The position numbers and the translations under genes were made by a program. DNA of 64,000 bases, taken from Petrolisthes cinctipes. Its lineage: Eukaryota > Arthropoda > Malacostraca > Decapoda > Porcellanidae. The stretch is taken from the NCBI GenBank assembly GCA_033782935.1, contig JAWQEG010001350.1:195001-259000 (forward strand), given 5' to 3'. Positions 47,612 to 58,626 of this stretch are shown piece after piece (positions within the stretch are counted from its first letter, which is position 1; each line of letters begins with the position of its first letter). The notes beneath the pieces are model-generated. The model worked only from the letters and a program-made list of their open reading frames with translations. It made no database searches and had not been told where the DNA came from.

Positions 47612-48707
47612 CGAACTGGTACCCAACCACAGAGGGAGGGAGATGAGGGTAATTCCCAAATACTGCAGCTGTTATTTTACCAGTGAGGGTGTTTTGCGAT
47701 GTTCGGTGTCCTTATAGTCAGTGCCTGAAACATGATTTGGAAGAGTAAATAATTTCTCAGCCCCTCACCTAAAAGGATTCGATCTCCTACCACTCCGCCA
47801 CTGCCAACACCTAATATGAGGAGCATTGTTATATATCATCATCAATATCACTACCCCATATTCCTTTAATCAAAGGGGTGGGGGGACTCTAGCACCAGTG
47901 TAGAACTCTGTATAGGCAAGGGGTGCAGCTCCGAGGGGGTCATTGTTTGAGAGTGGGGTCCCAAACCCTCACTCGTAGGGGATACAAGGCTGACTGCATC
48001 ACAAAAATGGTGGGCGATGGGGACGCCATTTCCCTGCTCCAAAAGTTTTATATATATGTTATGTTATTGCAGTACTGTCACTTCGGATACCTTACAGCAG
48101 CATTGTTTTAATTATATACGTTACGTTATTGTGGTTCTGTCACTGCCAACACCTAAGAGGAACATTGTTATTTATACGTTACGTTACTCCAGTACTGTCA
48201 CTGCCGATATCTTATTGTAGCATTGTTATAATTAAGATATAGGTTATGTTAATGTGGTATAGTTATTGCCAACACCCCAGAACTAAATGGAGAAAGAATG
48301 ATATCTGCATGCAATATGATGTTATTACAGTAAGAAGTTACTATTATATGTGATATAACTGAATGTGTGACGAACTTTGTAGAATTAGTGTACCTAACTA
48401 TTATACAGTACTTTGTTTACAGTTATGTCTATGGTTTTATCAAATGAAATAGATAGCACTTGTCATTTGCACCTTCTTGTCTAAATTGTCCTTATCTAAA
48501 TTATTTAATATAGATAGGATACCCTCGCTGATCAAGGCAAGATCCCTGTTCTTAATCAGTCATATAATAATTTAGCACAATATTACAGAATTAAGTGTAA
48601 CTTTGGTAAATAGTATGGCAGTTGATAATTGAATACGTTATCTAAATCCGTATAATCTCAAACCTAATGTGGTAAAACCTGACAAAGGGTAATGAACATA
48701 CAATACT

Positions 48708-51700
48708 ATCTATCTATCTATCTATATCTATCTATAGCTCCGACGCCTCGTTCCCTCCGGGAACTCCCCTCAAGGGGGTGGCCACGGCAGAAGTGTCTCC
48801 AGTTCTCCCTGTTCCAACACTCCCTCCTTACTTGTTCAAGCCCTACTCTGCCCCTCATGTTTCTCTCCTTTACATACTCTTCCACTCTGTTCTGCCATCT
48901 AACCGGTGGTCTGCCTCTCACACCAGGTCCTACAACTTCACTTCCATACACCTTCTTTACAAATTCCTCGCCTTGCATTCTCTCCACATGTCCATACCAT
49001 CTCAATGTATTACGTTTCACTCTCTCAACCACTCCACACTCAATACCAATTGCCTTCTCACTCATACCACATCTCTCATATACACACTCATTACTTTCTC
49101 CGTCCCACCTAGCAAGTCCACATGCTCCTCTCAAGTAACTCATTTCCACAGCACCTATTCTAGACTGATGCGCCCTACTCCATGTCCATGTCTCCGACGC
49201 ATATGTCAGTGTTGGCAGGATTATACTATTTCGTAGTCCCCTTTTCACTTCCATACTCACACTTCTACCCTTCATAATCCTCCCCAGTGATCCTATGACC
49301 TGTCTACCCTTCACTGCTCTCTCCCTAATTTCTCCTTCCATACTTCCATGTTTACACATAACTGTACCCAGGTACTTAATCTCCTTCACTTCCTCCATCC
49401 TCTCGCCCCTCAGAGTTATCTCACACTTCGTCCCAGTTGGTACAGCCACTCTGTAAGGTGTAGCAAAGTCAATCACTTCAGTCTCTGCTCTTTCAAATAC
49501 CATCACTTTACTTTTACCCAGATTCACCTTCAGTTTCCTTCGTTTACACACAGACTGAAATTCGTCCACCACTCTCTGTAAATTCCTTTCATTCTCAGCC
49601 ATCAGCACAGTGTCATCCGCAAACAAACTTGCCACCAGGGACCAGTTTGCTTCATTCAGCCTCAACTTCACCCCCAGACCGTTCACTTTGGCTTTCACCT
49701 CTCTCATACAACCATCCATATATATATTGAACAACCATGGTGACATAACACACCCCTGTCTCAGCCCTACACTAATATTAAAACTCTCACTTAGATCACC
49801 CTCTACCCGTACACATGCTTTTGCATCTGCATAAAAAGCCTCAATGCCTTTCAGCAAAGGCCCCCCAACTCCATAAATTCTCAACACCTCTGTCATAGCT
49901 TTCCTATCAACTCTATCGTATGCCTTCTCCAAGTCCATGAAGGCAGCATACAACTTCTTACCCTTCCCAATATATTTCTCCACTATTGATTTTAATGCAA
50001 ATATTTGGTCCACACATCCTCTACCCTTTCTGAATCCTCCCTGCTCCTCACTAACTTTATTCCCTGTTACTTCCATCAGTCTTTCAGTCAGAACCTTCCC
50101 GTAAACCTTCCCCGGTACACTAAGAAGGCTTATTCCCCTATAGCTACCACACTCATCCTTACTTCCCTTCCCCTTATACAAAGGTACAATTATGGCTCTC
50201 CTCCAATCCTCTGGCACCTCTCCCTGCCTCCAGGCCAGTGTACATATAAGCAACATCCACTCCACCACTACCTCCCCCCCACACTTTAACATTTCAGCAG
50301 TTATCCCATCCACCCCTGGTGCCTTTCCCATCTTCAACTTTCCTATTGCTTTCCTAACCTCTTCCCTTCCTAATTCTCCCTGTACATCCTGTCGTCTACC
50401 ACCTGCCTCCATCCCCATGCATGTCACCACCGCCTCCCCTCCCGTCCCCCCATTCATCAACCGATCAAAATGCCTCTTCCACACTTCTTTCACTTCCTCA
50501 CTTCTACTCACAGTAACTCCATCTTCTCTCTTCATTCTCACACTACCAGACTTTCCTTCTCCTCTTTCTCTTTTAACCTCCTTCCAGAATAATTTCTTGT
50601 TCTCTTTAAACTTTTCACTCAGCTTCATACCAAACTCCTCATCCACTCTCCTTTTACTCTCACTCACCATCATTTTCACTTGTCTCTTACACACATTATA
50701 TTCTCTTTTCCATCTCTCTCTCACTTCTTCCGGCACATTCCTCTGTAGTGTTCTCCGATATGCCTTCCTCTTATCCTCTACAGCATCTTTCACTTCTTCT
50801 GTCCACCAAGCACTCCCTTTCTTGCCCCTCTTCTGTGTCTTATATCCTACTACCTCTGCTGCTGTCCTCAAAACTATCATCTTAAACATTTCATACACCG
50901 CATTCACTCCCACTCCCTCCCCTATCCCCATCCTTACATCCCTCAGCACCTCACCCACCCTCCTCTTATATTCCTCCCTATACTCTTCTACATCTAATTT
51001 CCCACTAGCCACCACCCTCTTATTCCTCACCCCTTCATCCCTCCTACTATACTCCCACTTAACCCTAACCTTCATTCTCACCAACACCGCAAAATGGTCG
51101 GAGCAATGGACCATTCCCCTCACTACTTTTGCGTCATACACATCCTTCCTCAACCTTTCATCCACTGCCACATAATCAATCAAACTCTTTTGCTCTCCTC
51201 TCTCATCCCTTCTCTTCCATGTATACCTGTGGATCATCTTGTGCTGAAAGAAGGTGTTCGCCAAGAACAACCCTCTCTCAGCACAGACATCCACTAGATA
51301 CTCACCATTCTCATTTGTTCCTTCTACACCCCATTTACCCACAATATTCCCCACTTCCTCACCTCCCACCTTTCCATTCATGTCTCCCATCATCACTATT
51401 CTCCTTCCATTATCAATTCCTCTCAGACATGCATGCAACTCTTCCCAAAACACTCTCATCTTCTCTCTCCCCGTCTTACTCTTTTCATTCACTGGTGCAT
51501 AAGCACACACCCAAGCATACTTTACCAAGCCAATCCTTCCCGTCATCCATACTATTCTTGATCCATTCCACCCATGTCCATCCACTCCCTTCCACACCCA
51601 CGGAGACACCAACAGCGCACACCCTTCCTTCCCTCTTCCTTTACTCTTTTCATTCATGCCCGTCCATACTACTCCTCCCTCCATTCCCTCCCACAGGGAG
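48708..51700 (-). mobile_element. RTE-like LINE insertion, 5'-truncated
   Basis: Inserted in duplication copy B between AACATACAATACTA and GAATGAAAGATATAG, which are almost adjacent in copy A (40710-40745). The 3' end, on the minus strand, is a (GATA)n-type tail (plus-strand TATC repeats at 48708-48737), as is usual for RTE-like elements. No clear target duplication is seen. Confidence 0.85.
48718..51684 (-). CDS. LINE endonuclease-reverse transcriptase, 988 aa
   Basis: One uninterrupted frame. The N-terminal part is an APE-type endonuclease lacking its first segment, so the catalytic Asn/Glu block is absent. GDMNGKVG and SDHFAV remain (about residues 97-193). The RT follows: KAPGVDGITAEML, then VPLYKGKGSKDECGSYRGIS, AAFMDLEKAYDRVDR (motif A), VGLRQGCVMSPWLFNIYMDG (motif B) and SLFADDTVLMAE (motif C with the catalytic Asp pair). 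The C-terminus has RWYGHVERM and RGRPPVRWQ, common to RTE-like pol proteins. The first ATG is an internal Met made N-terminal by truncation. An intact RT core with no stops means a recent insertion; on its own it probably cannot mobilise without the missing 5' end. Confidence 0.9.
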   Translation of the reverse strand: MEGGVVWTGMNEKSKGRGKEGCALLVSPWVWKGVDGHGWNGSRIVWMTGRIGLVKYAWVCAYAPVNEKSKTGREKMRVFWEELHACLRGIDNGRRIVMMGDMNGKVGGEEVGNIVGKWGVEGTNENGEYLVDVCAERGLFLANTFFQHKMIHRYTWKRRDERGEQKSLIDYVAVDERLRKDVYDAKVVRGMVHCSDHFAVLVRMKVRVKWEYSRRDEGVRNKRVVASGKLDVEEYREEYKRRVGEVLRDVRMGIGEGVGVNAVYEMFKMIVLRTAAEVVGYKTQKRGKKGSAWWTEEVKDAVEDKRKAYRRTLQRNVPEEVRERWKREYNVCKRQVKMMVSESKRRVDEEFGMKLSEKFKENKKLFWKEVKRERGEGKSGSVRMKREDGVTVSRSEEVKEVWKRHFDRLMNGGTGGEAVVTCMGMEAGGRRQDVQGELGREEVRKAIGKLKMGKAPGVDGITAEMLKCGGEVVVEWMLLICTLAWRQGEVPEDWRRAIIVPLYKGKGSKDECGSYRGISLLSVPGKVYGKVLTERLMEVTGNKVSEEQGGFRKGRGCVDQIFALKSIVEKYIGKGKKLYAAFMDLEKAYDRVDRKAMTEVLRIYGVGGPLLKGIEAFYADAKACVRVEGDLSESFNISVGLRQGCVMSPWLFNIYMDGCMREVKAKVNGLGVKLRLNEANWSLVASLFADDTVLMAENERNLQRVVDEFQSVCKRRKLKVNLGKSKVMVFERAETEVIDFATPYRVAVPTGTKCEITLRGERMEEVKEIKYLGTVMCKHGSMEGEIRERAVKGRQVIGSLGRIMKGRSVSMEVKRGLRNSIILPTLTYASETWTWSRAHQSRIGAVEMSYLRGACGLARWDGESNECVYERCGMSEKAIGIECGVVERVKRNTLRWYGHVERMQGEEFVKKVYGSEVVGPGVRGRPPVRWQNRVEEYVKERNMRGRVGLEQVRRECWNRENWRHFCRGHPLEGSSRRERGVGAIDRYR

Positions 51701-51706
51701 GGAATG
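51682..51706. repeat. Perfect hairpin at the LINE 5' junction
   Basis: CATTCCCTCCC, the loop ACA, then GGGAGGGAATG: an 11-bp perfect stem spanning the LINE/target junction and the first ATG of the ORF. Confidence 0.9.
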
Positions 51707-51832
51707 AAAGATATAGCAGCAAATGGGTTTGTTATTTGTGCTTAACACCTATATACTACGTAATGGTCATTTAGGCGATATATTTATAGAGTGATAAAGT
51801 GTGTGTCAGGCTGTGTGTGTTCTCCCCAGCAG

Positions 51833-52062
51833 TAAATGCTCCTCGCTTTGAAACACCTCCCTCGGACGGTCGGACCCCTCCCTCCTACTTCTCTGGCCTT
51901 GGCCAGACCCTCACAAGCACCAGCCAACGCCCAACAGTTTCCCCTTCTCCCTCCAGAGTCCCAGACCATCCCCCTCTCCCTCAGACTCCCTGTACCCCTC
52001 CTACCCCTATGCCTACCCCCATGTAACCTGTCACGCAGAGAAAGGGCACCCGGGACACAGAG
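51833..52062 (+). pseudogene. Candidate Pro/Ser-rich exon, copy B
   Basis: Acceptor TTCTCCCCAGCAG, donor AG|GTATCT. The open frame NAPRFETPPSDGRTPPSYFS then GLGQTLTSTSQRPTVSPSPS runs to a stop at about 52026. Copy A shares the start but is shifted by a 4-bp deletion. Whether either copy is translated is unknown. Confidence 0.3.
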
Positions 52063-52843
52063 GTATCTAGAAAGATTGGTTATAATTATTGGACATAGTA
52101 TACATCCTTACTTCAAAAGTAAGGTGGTTGTCTATAAAGTTCAATGAACTCCCACCAAACTCCTTTATTTGTCACCGTAGCAGTCATAGTCATTCTATCA
52201 TTGATGGTTGAAAGTAGAACATGGTAGGATCACACCAGGAGCATCCATAGCATGGCATAGCCACCCTCACTACACAGCGTTCCACTAATACTCAGTCACT
52301 CACAGTGACTCACTGAGCTGGAGCTAGACTCTACTAGAGACGTGAGGCCGACTGAACCATGGATTGAATCGTGAGTGAGCAGGTTAGGCCCAAAGGAGGC
52401 CGAGGCCACTGGACAGGCTGGCCTATGCGGGTATGTGGCCGGGCTTCTCAGCATATGGAAGTACTACCTACTGCATTGTAATTGCAAGAAGATTGGCAGG
52501 TTGTGATTCAACTTGTGACCAGACCACAGAGGCCCACTGGGGCAATGAATTCATAGACTTTTGGTGGTAAGAGAACTAAGGTAACAAGTGACTATCTTTA
52601 CTTTGGTGAGAACCACATACACACTGTACTGAGATTTGTTTAAAATTCCAGCTGTCCATATACTAATAATATGGGGGTCTTAACACTGTAAAAAAATGTG
52701 TTTGGGATCAGCTTGTTCATCCCAAGGTTATATAATTATGATGCAGACGTAGGGAAGTGGCGACTCCTCATCTTATTACACCATTCTTGAGAGGGTGCAG
52801 TATCCCCAACGTTATAGGGGTGGAGTGACAGGAGTCACTAGAG

Positions 52844-53498
52844 CAGTGGTTTTTAACCAGGGGTGCTCGCACCCCTAGGTGGTGCGAGGCCGGTTCCTAG
52901 GGAGTGCGAGGATAGGCATAATTAAAGCAAATTATATTTTTATATACGCATGTTATTTTTTTCTGCAAAAAAAAATAATCTTTTTGGTACAGCAGTGTTT
53001 TGAGCTAGAGAAAAACCTACACCTAATTTCCTAATGAAGTGCCAACGTTGCAACAGACTCGAGTAAATATGTATGTGATTCGGAGGGATGAGGGAGGGAG
53101 GACACGTATAGGTGACACAGAGGGAGGGAGGTTATCGTCACCACCCTCCTGCACCATTAACACGCAGACATCTGTTTGAGTGATTTATGGTTTCCCTGTT
53201 TTAATAACTTTTTCTTATTAATACATATACAGTAGGGTGGAGGATTGGTTGTGAATCATTTCTGATTTTGCTTTCTTCACATGTATTTAAATGGTCGGTT
53301 TATATAACATAAATCATTACTGTAGCGGTGTAGCCATTACAATACTTTCATGGAATGTATTGTGATGGCTACAAATGTACTTATTAAAACCACGTATTTC
53401 AGTTTTAGCATTTTTTTTTTTTTCAGCAATAGAGGGGTGCGAAAACTGACTGCTGATTTGAAAGGAGTGCATATATTGAAAAAGGTTAAGAACCACTG
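52844..53498. mobile_element. 655-bp non-autonomous hAT element
   Basis: Termini CAGTGGTTTTTAACC and GGTTAAGAACCACTG are inverted. An exact 8-bp target duplication CACTAGAG flanks it (52836-52843 and 53499-53506). Copy A has the single site (GAGCTAGAG near 42347). There is no transposase ORF. Confidence 0.9.
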
Positions 53499-53784
53499 CA
53501 CTAGAGTGTGGGTAATAAGGGAGCCAGCTGCCAGCAGTAATTTAACTCTACAGTCCCGACTATAAGGTTGAATCAAAACTTCAAAATTAATAGGCTAGCC
53601 TCGGACTGTGGACCCCTTATTATGTGTCGGGGGTCCTACACTGGTACTATATAGAGTCTCCCCATATCTTATAAAGAGAAAATAAGTATTGATGATGATT
53701 AAGATAATATAATATGATCACTGAAAAGTACAATGGAATAATAATTAATATATATATATAGGGTAAGTGTCAACATATTTGTGA

Positions 53785-53890
53785 GGATGAGTATAGACTC
53801 CGCCCCCTTGAGTTTAGTCTTGTATGATTGGATGATAATTGGTGGTAAGTGTGAACGGTAACCAATAGAAAATGTTCATTGGAACATTGG
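53785..53890 (+). promoter_or_regulatory. Candidate GC-box/CCAAT promoter, copy B
   Basis: CTCCGCCCCCTTGAGTTTAG, AACCAATAGAAAATG and CATTGG match copy A at 42570-42680 in order and spacing. Confidence 0.35.
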
Positions 53891-54394
53891 GTGTGGTACA
53901 CACAGACAAATACGAGATAAAAATCATAAAATTATATCACAGTTGATCCTAAATTTGTGGTGCGAGTGGGTGTATTAAACTGCTCTAGCTGTGGTTTATT
54001 ACTGTTATTATGGTTTATTACTGTTATTTGCGTTGTGTTAGATATCAGAATACTTATTAAGGTTGTGGTGTGTTGTAATACGTTATACACAATTATTATG
54101 GTTGTGTTGTGTTTTAAATATGTATTATGGTTAAATATTAGTGAAGACCATACAGTATAACTGAAAATTTACCCCGGCTTGTATAAATATATACTTCCCG
54201 GTGTTGTGTTATATACAAATATATATTATGGTTAAAGGTTAATGAAGATAATATAACTTAAAGTTAACCCGGCCATTATTCCGGTGTGGACTGTAAAACA
54301 CTACATATTCTTCTTTCATACACCACATTGGTAAGTACAGTATAACTTTATAACACGTTAATAAGTTAATTGGTTGGGGTTTTCCTTACTCTTA

Positions 54395-54850
54395 GCCTAA
54401 TCCCGACACTGACATACGGGACGATGACGGAGAGATATAAATCAAAAGTTAGAGGGATGGAAATGAGTTACTTGAGAAGTGTGTGTGGAGTAACATGGAG
54501 ATATACAGGGTTCATAGATAGACTGTAGAATGAAGAAGTACGTGAGCGATGTGGTGTGGATGTGGATTTGTTGGCGAATGTAAAAAGGAACATATTGCGG
54601 TGGTTCGGTCATGAAGAGCAAGAGTTTGTTCAAGAAAGTGTACGAGAGTGAGCTGGAGGGACGAAGGGGAAGAGGCAGACAGAGAGTGAGGAAGGATGGA
54701 GTTGAAATGTAGGTCTACCGGTAGGCTATATGAGTGGCGTTGGGTGGGACTCAGCCTGGGATGAGGGACGCCAGTTGGTGGTGCCTGGACTCGTGGAGGG
54801 GATTCATTTGTTGTCACCCCCTTTGGGGATTGAGGCGTCTGACAATAAAT
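54395..54850 (+). pseudogene. Dead RTE-like LINE 3' end
   Basis: Frames joined across stops give YGTMTERYKSKVRGMEMSYL, then RCGVDVDLLANVKRNILRWF and GHEE, parallel to the C-terminal region of the LINE at 48718. An ATAGATAGACATA tail closes it. It abuts the end of duplication copy B. Confidence 0.75.
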
Positions 54851-54859
54851 AGATAGACA

Positions 54860-56479
54860 TATAAATAAGTATTTATCTTAAACTTGTAACTTTATAACCT
54901 TGTATAGGGAATTTTAGTTCAGATAATAAAACTTTATATATTCATCTTGGACTTGTAACTGTAACTTAATCTTGTGTAGGTAAGTGTAGGCTAATTTAGC
55001 CTATATAATAATATAACTTTATATGTTCCTCTTTGACTTGTAAGTTACAGTGAACTTTATGTTTTCTTCCTTTAAGAAATAGTTTAATAATACCAGCCAT
55101 AATTATACACCTCAGTTCAGATTACTGTATTAATGTTACTTGCTAATGTTACCTTGAAAAAAATAATACATACTTCATATCTCATTTGCATCATATTTTT
55201 CTACTGGGTCTTCATATACCGGATAATTTCAATCATACAGATTTTATTATATTTCATATAGGCCTATATGTAATATGTATAGAGGATGAACTAATATAAC
55301 CATTATTATTATTATTATAAAATGGTACATTACAGAACAACCATAATGCTGTAATAATTGAAAATCAACAAACCAAAGAGAATACATTACAAAAACAAAT
55401 AGAATACCGTACTGTATTGGTACCTTGTATAGCCTACTTGAGATTAACAACACATTAATGTTACCGGTAGTTGATTTATATAATACAGAAACAAAACTCG
55501 GAATCCTTAGATAATACAAACATTACAAAAAAAAACATAATTTCGAATACTGGTGGGCATAAAATAATATACTTTATAGTTTACTCAGTGAAAAACAATA
55601 TAATATTCATTATGTAATCCATACTACAGTGTACAGAAATAAAACTCAGACTACATAGATAATTCAAACATTACAAAACAAATATATACTGTATGATTAT
55701 AGAGGATTCTTTTAGTTGTACTTTATGTAACCAACAAAATACTATACTGTACAATTTATCCAGTTAAAAACAAAATAATATTCATTATCTGATGGTCTAT
55801 ACAGAAACAAAACTCAGACTCCATAGATAATTCAAACATTACAAAACAAATATATAGAGGATTCTTTTAGTTGTACTTCAGGTTAGCCTACCAACAAAAT
55901 AATATAATGTACAATTTATCCAGTTAAAAACAAAATAATATTCATTATATCATCCATAAACTACAGTAACAAAACTGAATACATTTGATAATCCATATAT
56001 TTTATTCATATATAAAATATTAAACTACCGGTAGGTTTCCATACAGTATGGTATTAAAAATAGGAATATAAGATTTACCTCAAATAGTACTGTCCATGTA
56101 AATAAATAAATATATGCCTGTATTAATATTATACATGCATTACTAAAATTAAAGTAACCTTTAACACATCTTCTCTGTATGTAGCAAAATAATATAAATT
56201 ATATTGTATTCCAAAAATACATGAAATAAAATGACCAACAGTCATTATGCATCAGAAATGTAAAGTTGTCCTGTGTGGTTCATCCAACAGGTTGTGTTTG
56301 GTGTAGGCCTAGTGAGCCACATTAAGTATCATACACAATACATGTGTATGTTCCAAATCACCTCTCAGTATTGTTCCTTTATGTAGTGGACCTTTACATT
56401 AAGTATATATCATACACAATACATGTGTATGTTCCAAATCACCTCTCAGTATTGTTCCTTTATGTAGTGGACCTTCACA
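54860..56479 (-). repeat. 3' flank of the 518-aa gene, with shared repeats
   Basis: AT-rich. Units of AAACAAAACTCxGA...ATAGATAATTCAAACATTAC and GGATTCTTTTAGTTGTAC recur near 55500-55930. In reverse complement these match the kinase-like gene's 3' flank (12400-13000). A ~66-bp duplication (CATGTGTATGTTCCAAATCA) lies at 56340-56490. Confidence 0.65.
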
Positions 56480-58036
56480 TTAAGTATCATACACAATACA
56501 TGTACTTTGAATTAGATGTTCCATATCACTTAATCCTTGGGTGATAATGTCAAACTCTGGTTGCAGTAGTGGTGAGTCAAGGAAGGAAAGATCTATTTCC
56601 AGTAGTGATGAACCAGGGCAGGACACTTGTGTATTCTGGGTGAGTGAAGATAAACTGACAAAGTTTGTGTCTTGATATGGTGAGTCAGGATTGGTAAGGT
56701 CTGTGTGTTGACAATGTGAGTCAGGACTGACAATGTCTGTTTGTTGACTGGGTGATGATATAAAGGTGAACAAGTCTGTTAGGTCATCAGGTGAGTCAGG
56801 ACTGACAAGGTCTGTTTGTTGACTAGGTGATGATATAAAGGTGAACAAGTCTGTTAGGTCATCAGGTGAGTCAGGACTGACAAGGTCTGTTTGTTGATAA
56901 GGTGAGTCAGGATTGACAAGGTCTGGCTGTTGACTAGATGATGATATAAAGTTGTACAAGTCTGTTAGGTCATCAGGTGAGTCAGGACTAACATGGTGTG
57001 TTTCCTGTAGAGGTGATCCAGAGTTGAGCAAGTCTGTCATCTCATAAGGTGATAGAAGGTTTAACAAATCTGTCAGCTCTGTCTCCCAAAGAGGTGATCC
57101 AGGGTTGGCTAAGACTGTCTCTTGAACTGGTGATCCTGGGGTAGGCATGACTGTCTCCTGAACGGATGATTCAGTGTTGGGCGTAGCTGAGATGGACACA
57201 GGTGATCTAAGGTTGGCTATGACGGTCTTTTTAACTGGTGATCCAGGACTGGGCATTACTGTCTCCTCGAGAGGTGATACAGGGTTAGCTATGACGGTCT
57301 CTTCAACTGGTGATCCAGGACTGGGCATTACTGTCTCCTCAAAAGGTGATTCAGTGTTGTAATGATCCGTCTCCGGCAAAGGAGAGGAAGGGTACTGTAT
57401 CATGGACTCCACTTCCACCTCCACTTCACCATGTAGCTGGTTCATTGTAAACTCAGGCTGCAGCTGGTGTGGAAGGGTTAGACGCCTCATACCAACATAG
57501 GCATAGACTTGGCTACATTTCCCGCCCACTCTGGCACTCGCCCGTACGCCCATCTTGCCGAGGAACCTGCCAAAGTTGACAATGGAGACGACGGGACAGC
57601 CATGGTCGGCACAAAACTGCTTGTAGTGGGAGTAGAATTGAGGCCTGGTAATTTTGTCTTCTGCTCCCCCAGTCATCTCATAATTGTCCAACAAGAACAA
57701 ACTCAGCTCCTTCATTCCTTTACATCCTTTGTCATTAGGCCTACTCTTAGGTTCATACTTAAATCCAACATACACATATTTCTGGTTATTCTTTGTGCCA
57801 ACCCTGGCACCCGCCCTCACGCCCAACTTGGCTAGGAACCTTCCAATACTGACAGTAGATGCTACAGGGTATCCACGAGGCTGGCAGAAGTCAGTGTATC
57901 TATATACCAGTTCTTCTCTTGACATTCGGTCATTTACACATCCAGTAATATTACACTGATGTTCTACAAACTCGTACAAACTTTCTCGGCCAGTAAACTT
58001 GTATGTTTTCTTGTTGATCTTCATTGTTGTATCCAT
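56480..58036 (-). CDS. Double RFX-like winged-helix protein, 518 aa
   Basis: Intronless; ATG context A at -3, G at +4. Domain 1 (residues ~19-93) and domain 2 (~109-184) each follow the RFX DNA-binding pattern. Domain 2 has LFLLDNYEMTGG, then TRPQFYSHYKQFC, PVVSIVNFGRFLGKMG and ARVGGKCSQVYAYVG, which can be laid on the RFX blocks WLLDNYE, PRSxLYxxYxxxC, PVNAASFGKLIR and TRRLGTRGxSKYHYYG. Domain 1 has SREELVYRYTDFC and RVGTKNNQKYVYVG. The last ~330 residues are Ser/Pro/Asp-rich repeats (SPGSPVEETV and SPDSPDDLTDLFTFISSPSQ types) and end FDIITQGLSDMEHLI, an acidic-hydrophobic composition typical of activation regions. Predicted nuclear transcription factor. A Pox_D5-type winged helix is the alternative family. 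Neighbour paralogue at 62138-63004. Confidence 0.8.
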   Translation of the reverse strand: MDTTMKINKKTYKFTGRESLYEFVEHQCNITGCVNDRMSREELVYRYTDFCQPRGYPVASTVSIGRFLAKLGVRAGARVGTKNNQKYVYVGFKYEPKSRPNDKGCKGMKELSLFLLDNYEMTGGAEDKITRPQFYSHYKQFCADHGCPVVSIVNFGRFLGKMGVRASARVGGKCSQVYAYVGMRRLTLPHQLQPEFTMNQLHGEVEVEVESMIQYPSSPLPETDHYNTESPFEETVMPSPGSPVEETVIANPVSPLEETVMPSPGSPVKKTVIANLRSPVSISATPNTESSVQETVMPTPGSPVQETVLANPGSPLWETELTDLLNLLSPYEMTDLLNSGSPLQETHHVSPDSPDDLTDLYNFISSSSQQPDLVNPDSPYQQTDLVSPDSPDDLTDLFTFISSPSQQTDLVSPDSPDDLTDLFTFISSPSQQTDIVSPDSHCQHTDLTNPDSPYQDTNFVSLSSLTQNTQVSCPGSSLLEIDLSFLDSPLLQPEFDIITQGLSDMEHLIQSTCIVYDT

Positions 58037-58267
58037 AGTGACAAACTTTGTGACTTTACTCTTATTTTATCAATATATTATTTACTTTCCTCTTTCAGTT
58101 TTCTTCAGCTTCTTATTTAATGGTTGTTTAATCCTTATTAGGTGATAATGTTGCTTGTTGGTATCCAATTGCAGTGCCTGATTGAAAGATAACTGGAGTG
58201 TGTAGTTGAGTACGTCTCTCAGTTATAAGGTTCCAGGATGCAATGATGTAATACACATGCGCACATT

Positions 58268-58309
58268 CCTTTTATAGTCTTTCCGCTGATCATAGTCTAG
58301 TCACGTGAC
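58268..58309 (-). promoter_or_regulatory. TATA box and GTCACGTGAC E-box, copy 1
   Basis: TATAAAAGG on the minus strand at 58268-58276 and the perfect 10-bp palindrome GTCACGTGAC (58300-58309), a USF/MITF-type E-box, just upstream. ATG lies about 235 bp downstream. CATGCGCAC near 58255 resembles an NRF-1 half-site. Confidence 0.6.
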
Positions 58310-58626
58310 TTTATATTATTAAAAAGAAAAATAATCATATTTGAAGGTCAAAATAGTCATTTTTCATTCAAATAATACACCAATTAATTTTTAATAAAAT
58401 AAGGACAAGTTTGATTTGAGTAATGAAGTAAATAAAATCAATTTAATAATGTGGATTCACACATATCCGTGCTATGTCAGCGCCCTGTCCGATCAGTGTT
58501 AGTGACAAAATATATATTATAGGCTAGTTACTTTGTAAGTGTGTGATGTATTGATACACGTCTGGGTCAGTACCGTGTTTTAACCTCAGGGGACCCATCC
58601 AGATAATTATTGCCTTGATCACCTTT

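Larger units (their letters stand above)
47337..54393 (+). repeat. Segmental duplication copy B
   Basis: Direct-orientation homologue of 39579-43570, enlarged by an RTE-like LINE (about 48708-51700) and a hAT element (52844-53498). A (CA)n run lies near 47577. Divergence of a few to about ten percent between copies is visible by eye; no exact figure is claimed. Confidence 0.85.

Noticed and set aside
50192..51707. Plus-strand Ser/Leu/Thr/Pro-rich frames of 327 and 192 codons
   Set aside because: They are the antisense of the LINE endonuclease/RT gene, whose motifs are clear on the minus strand.
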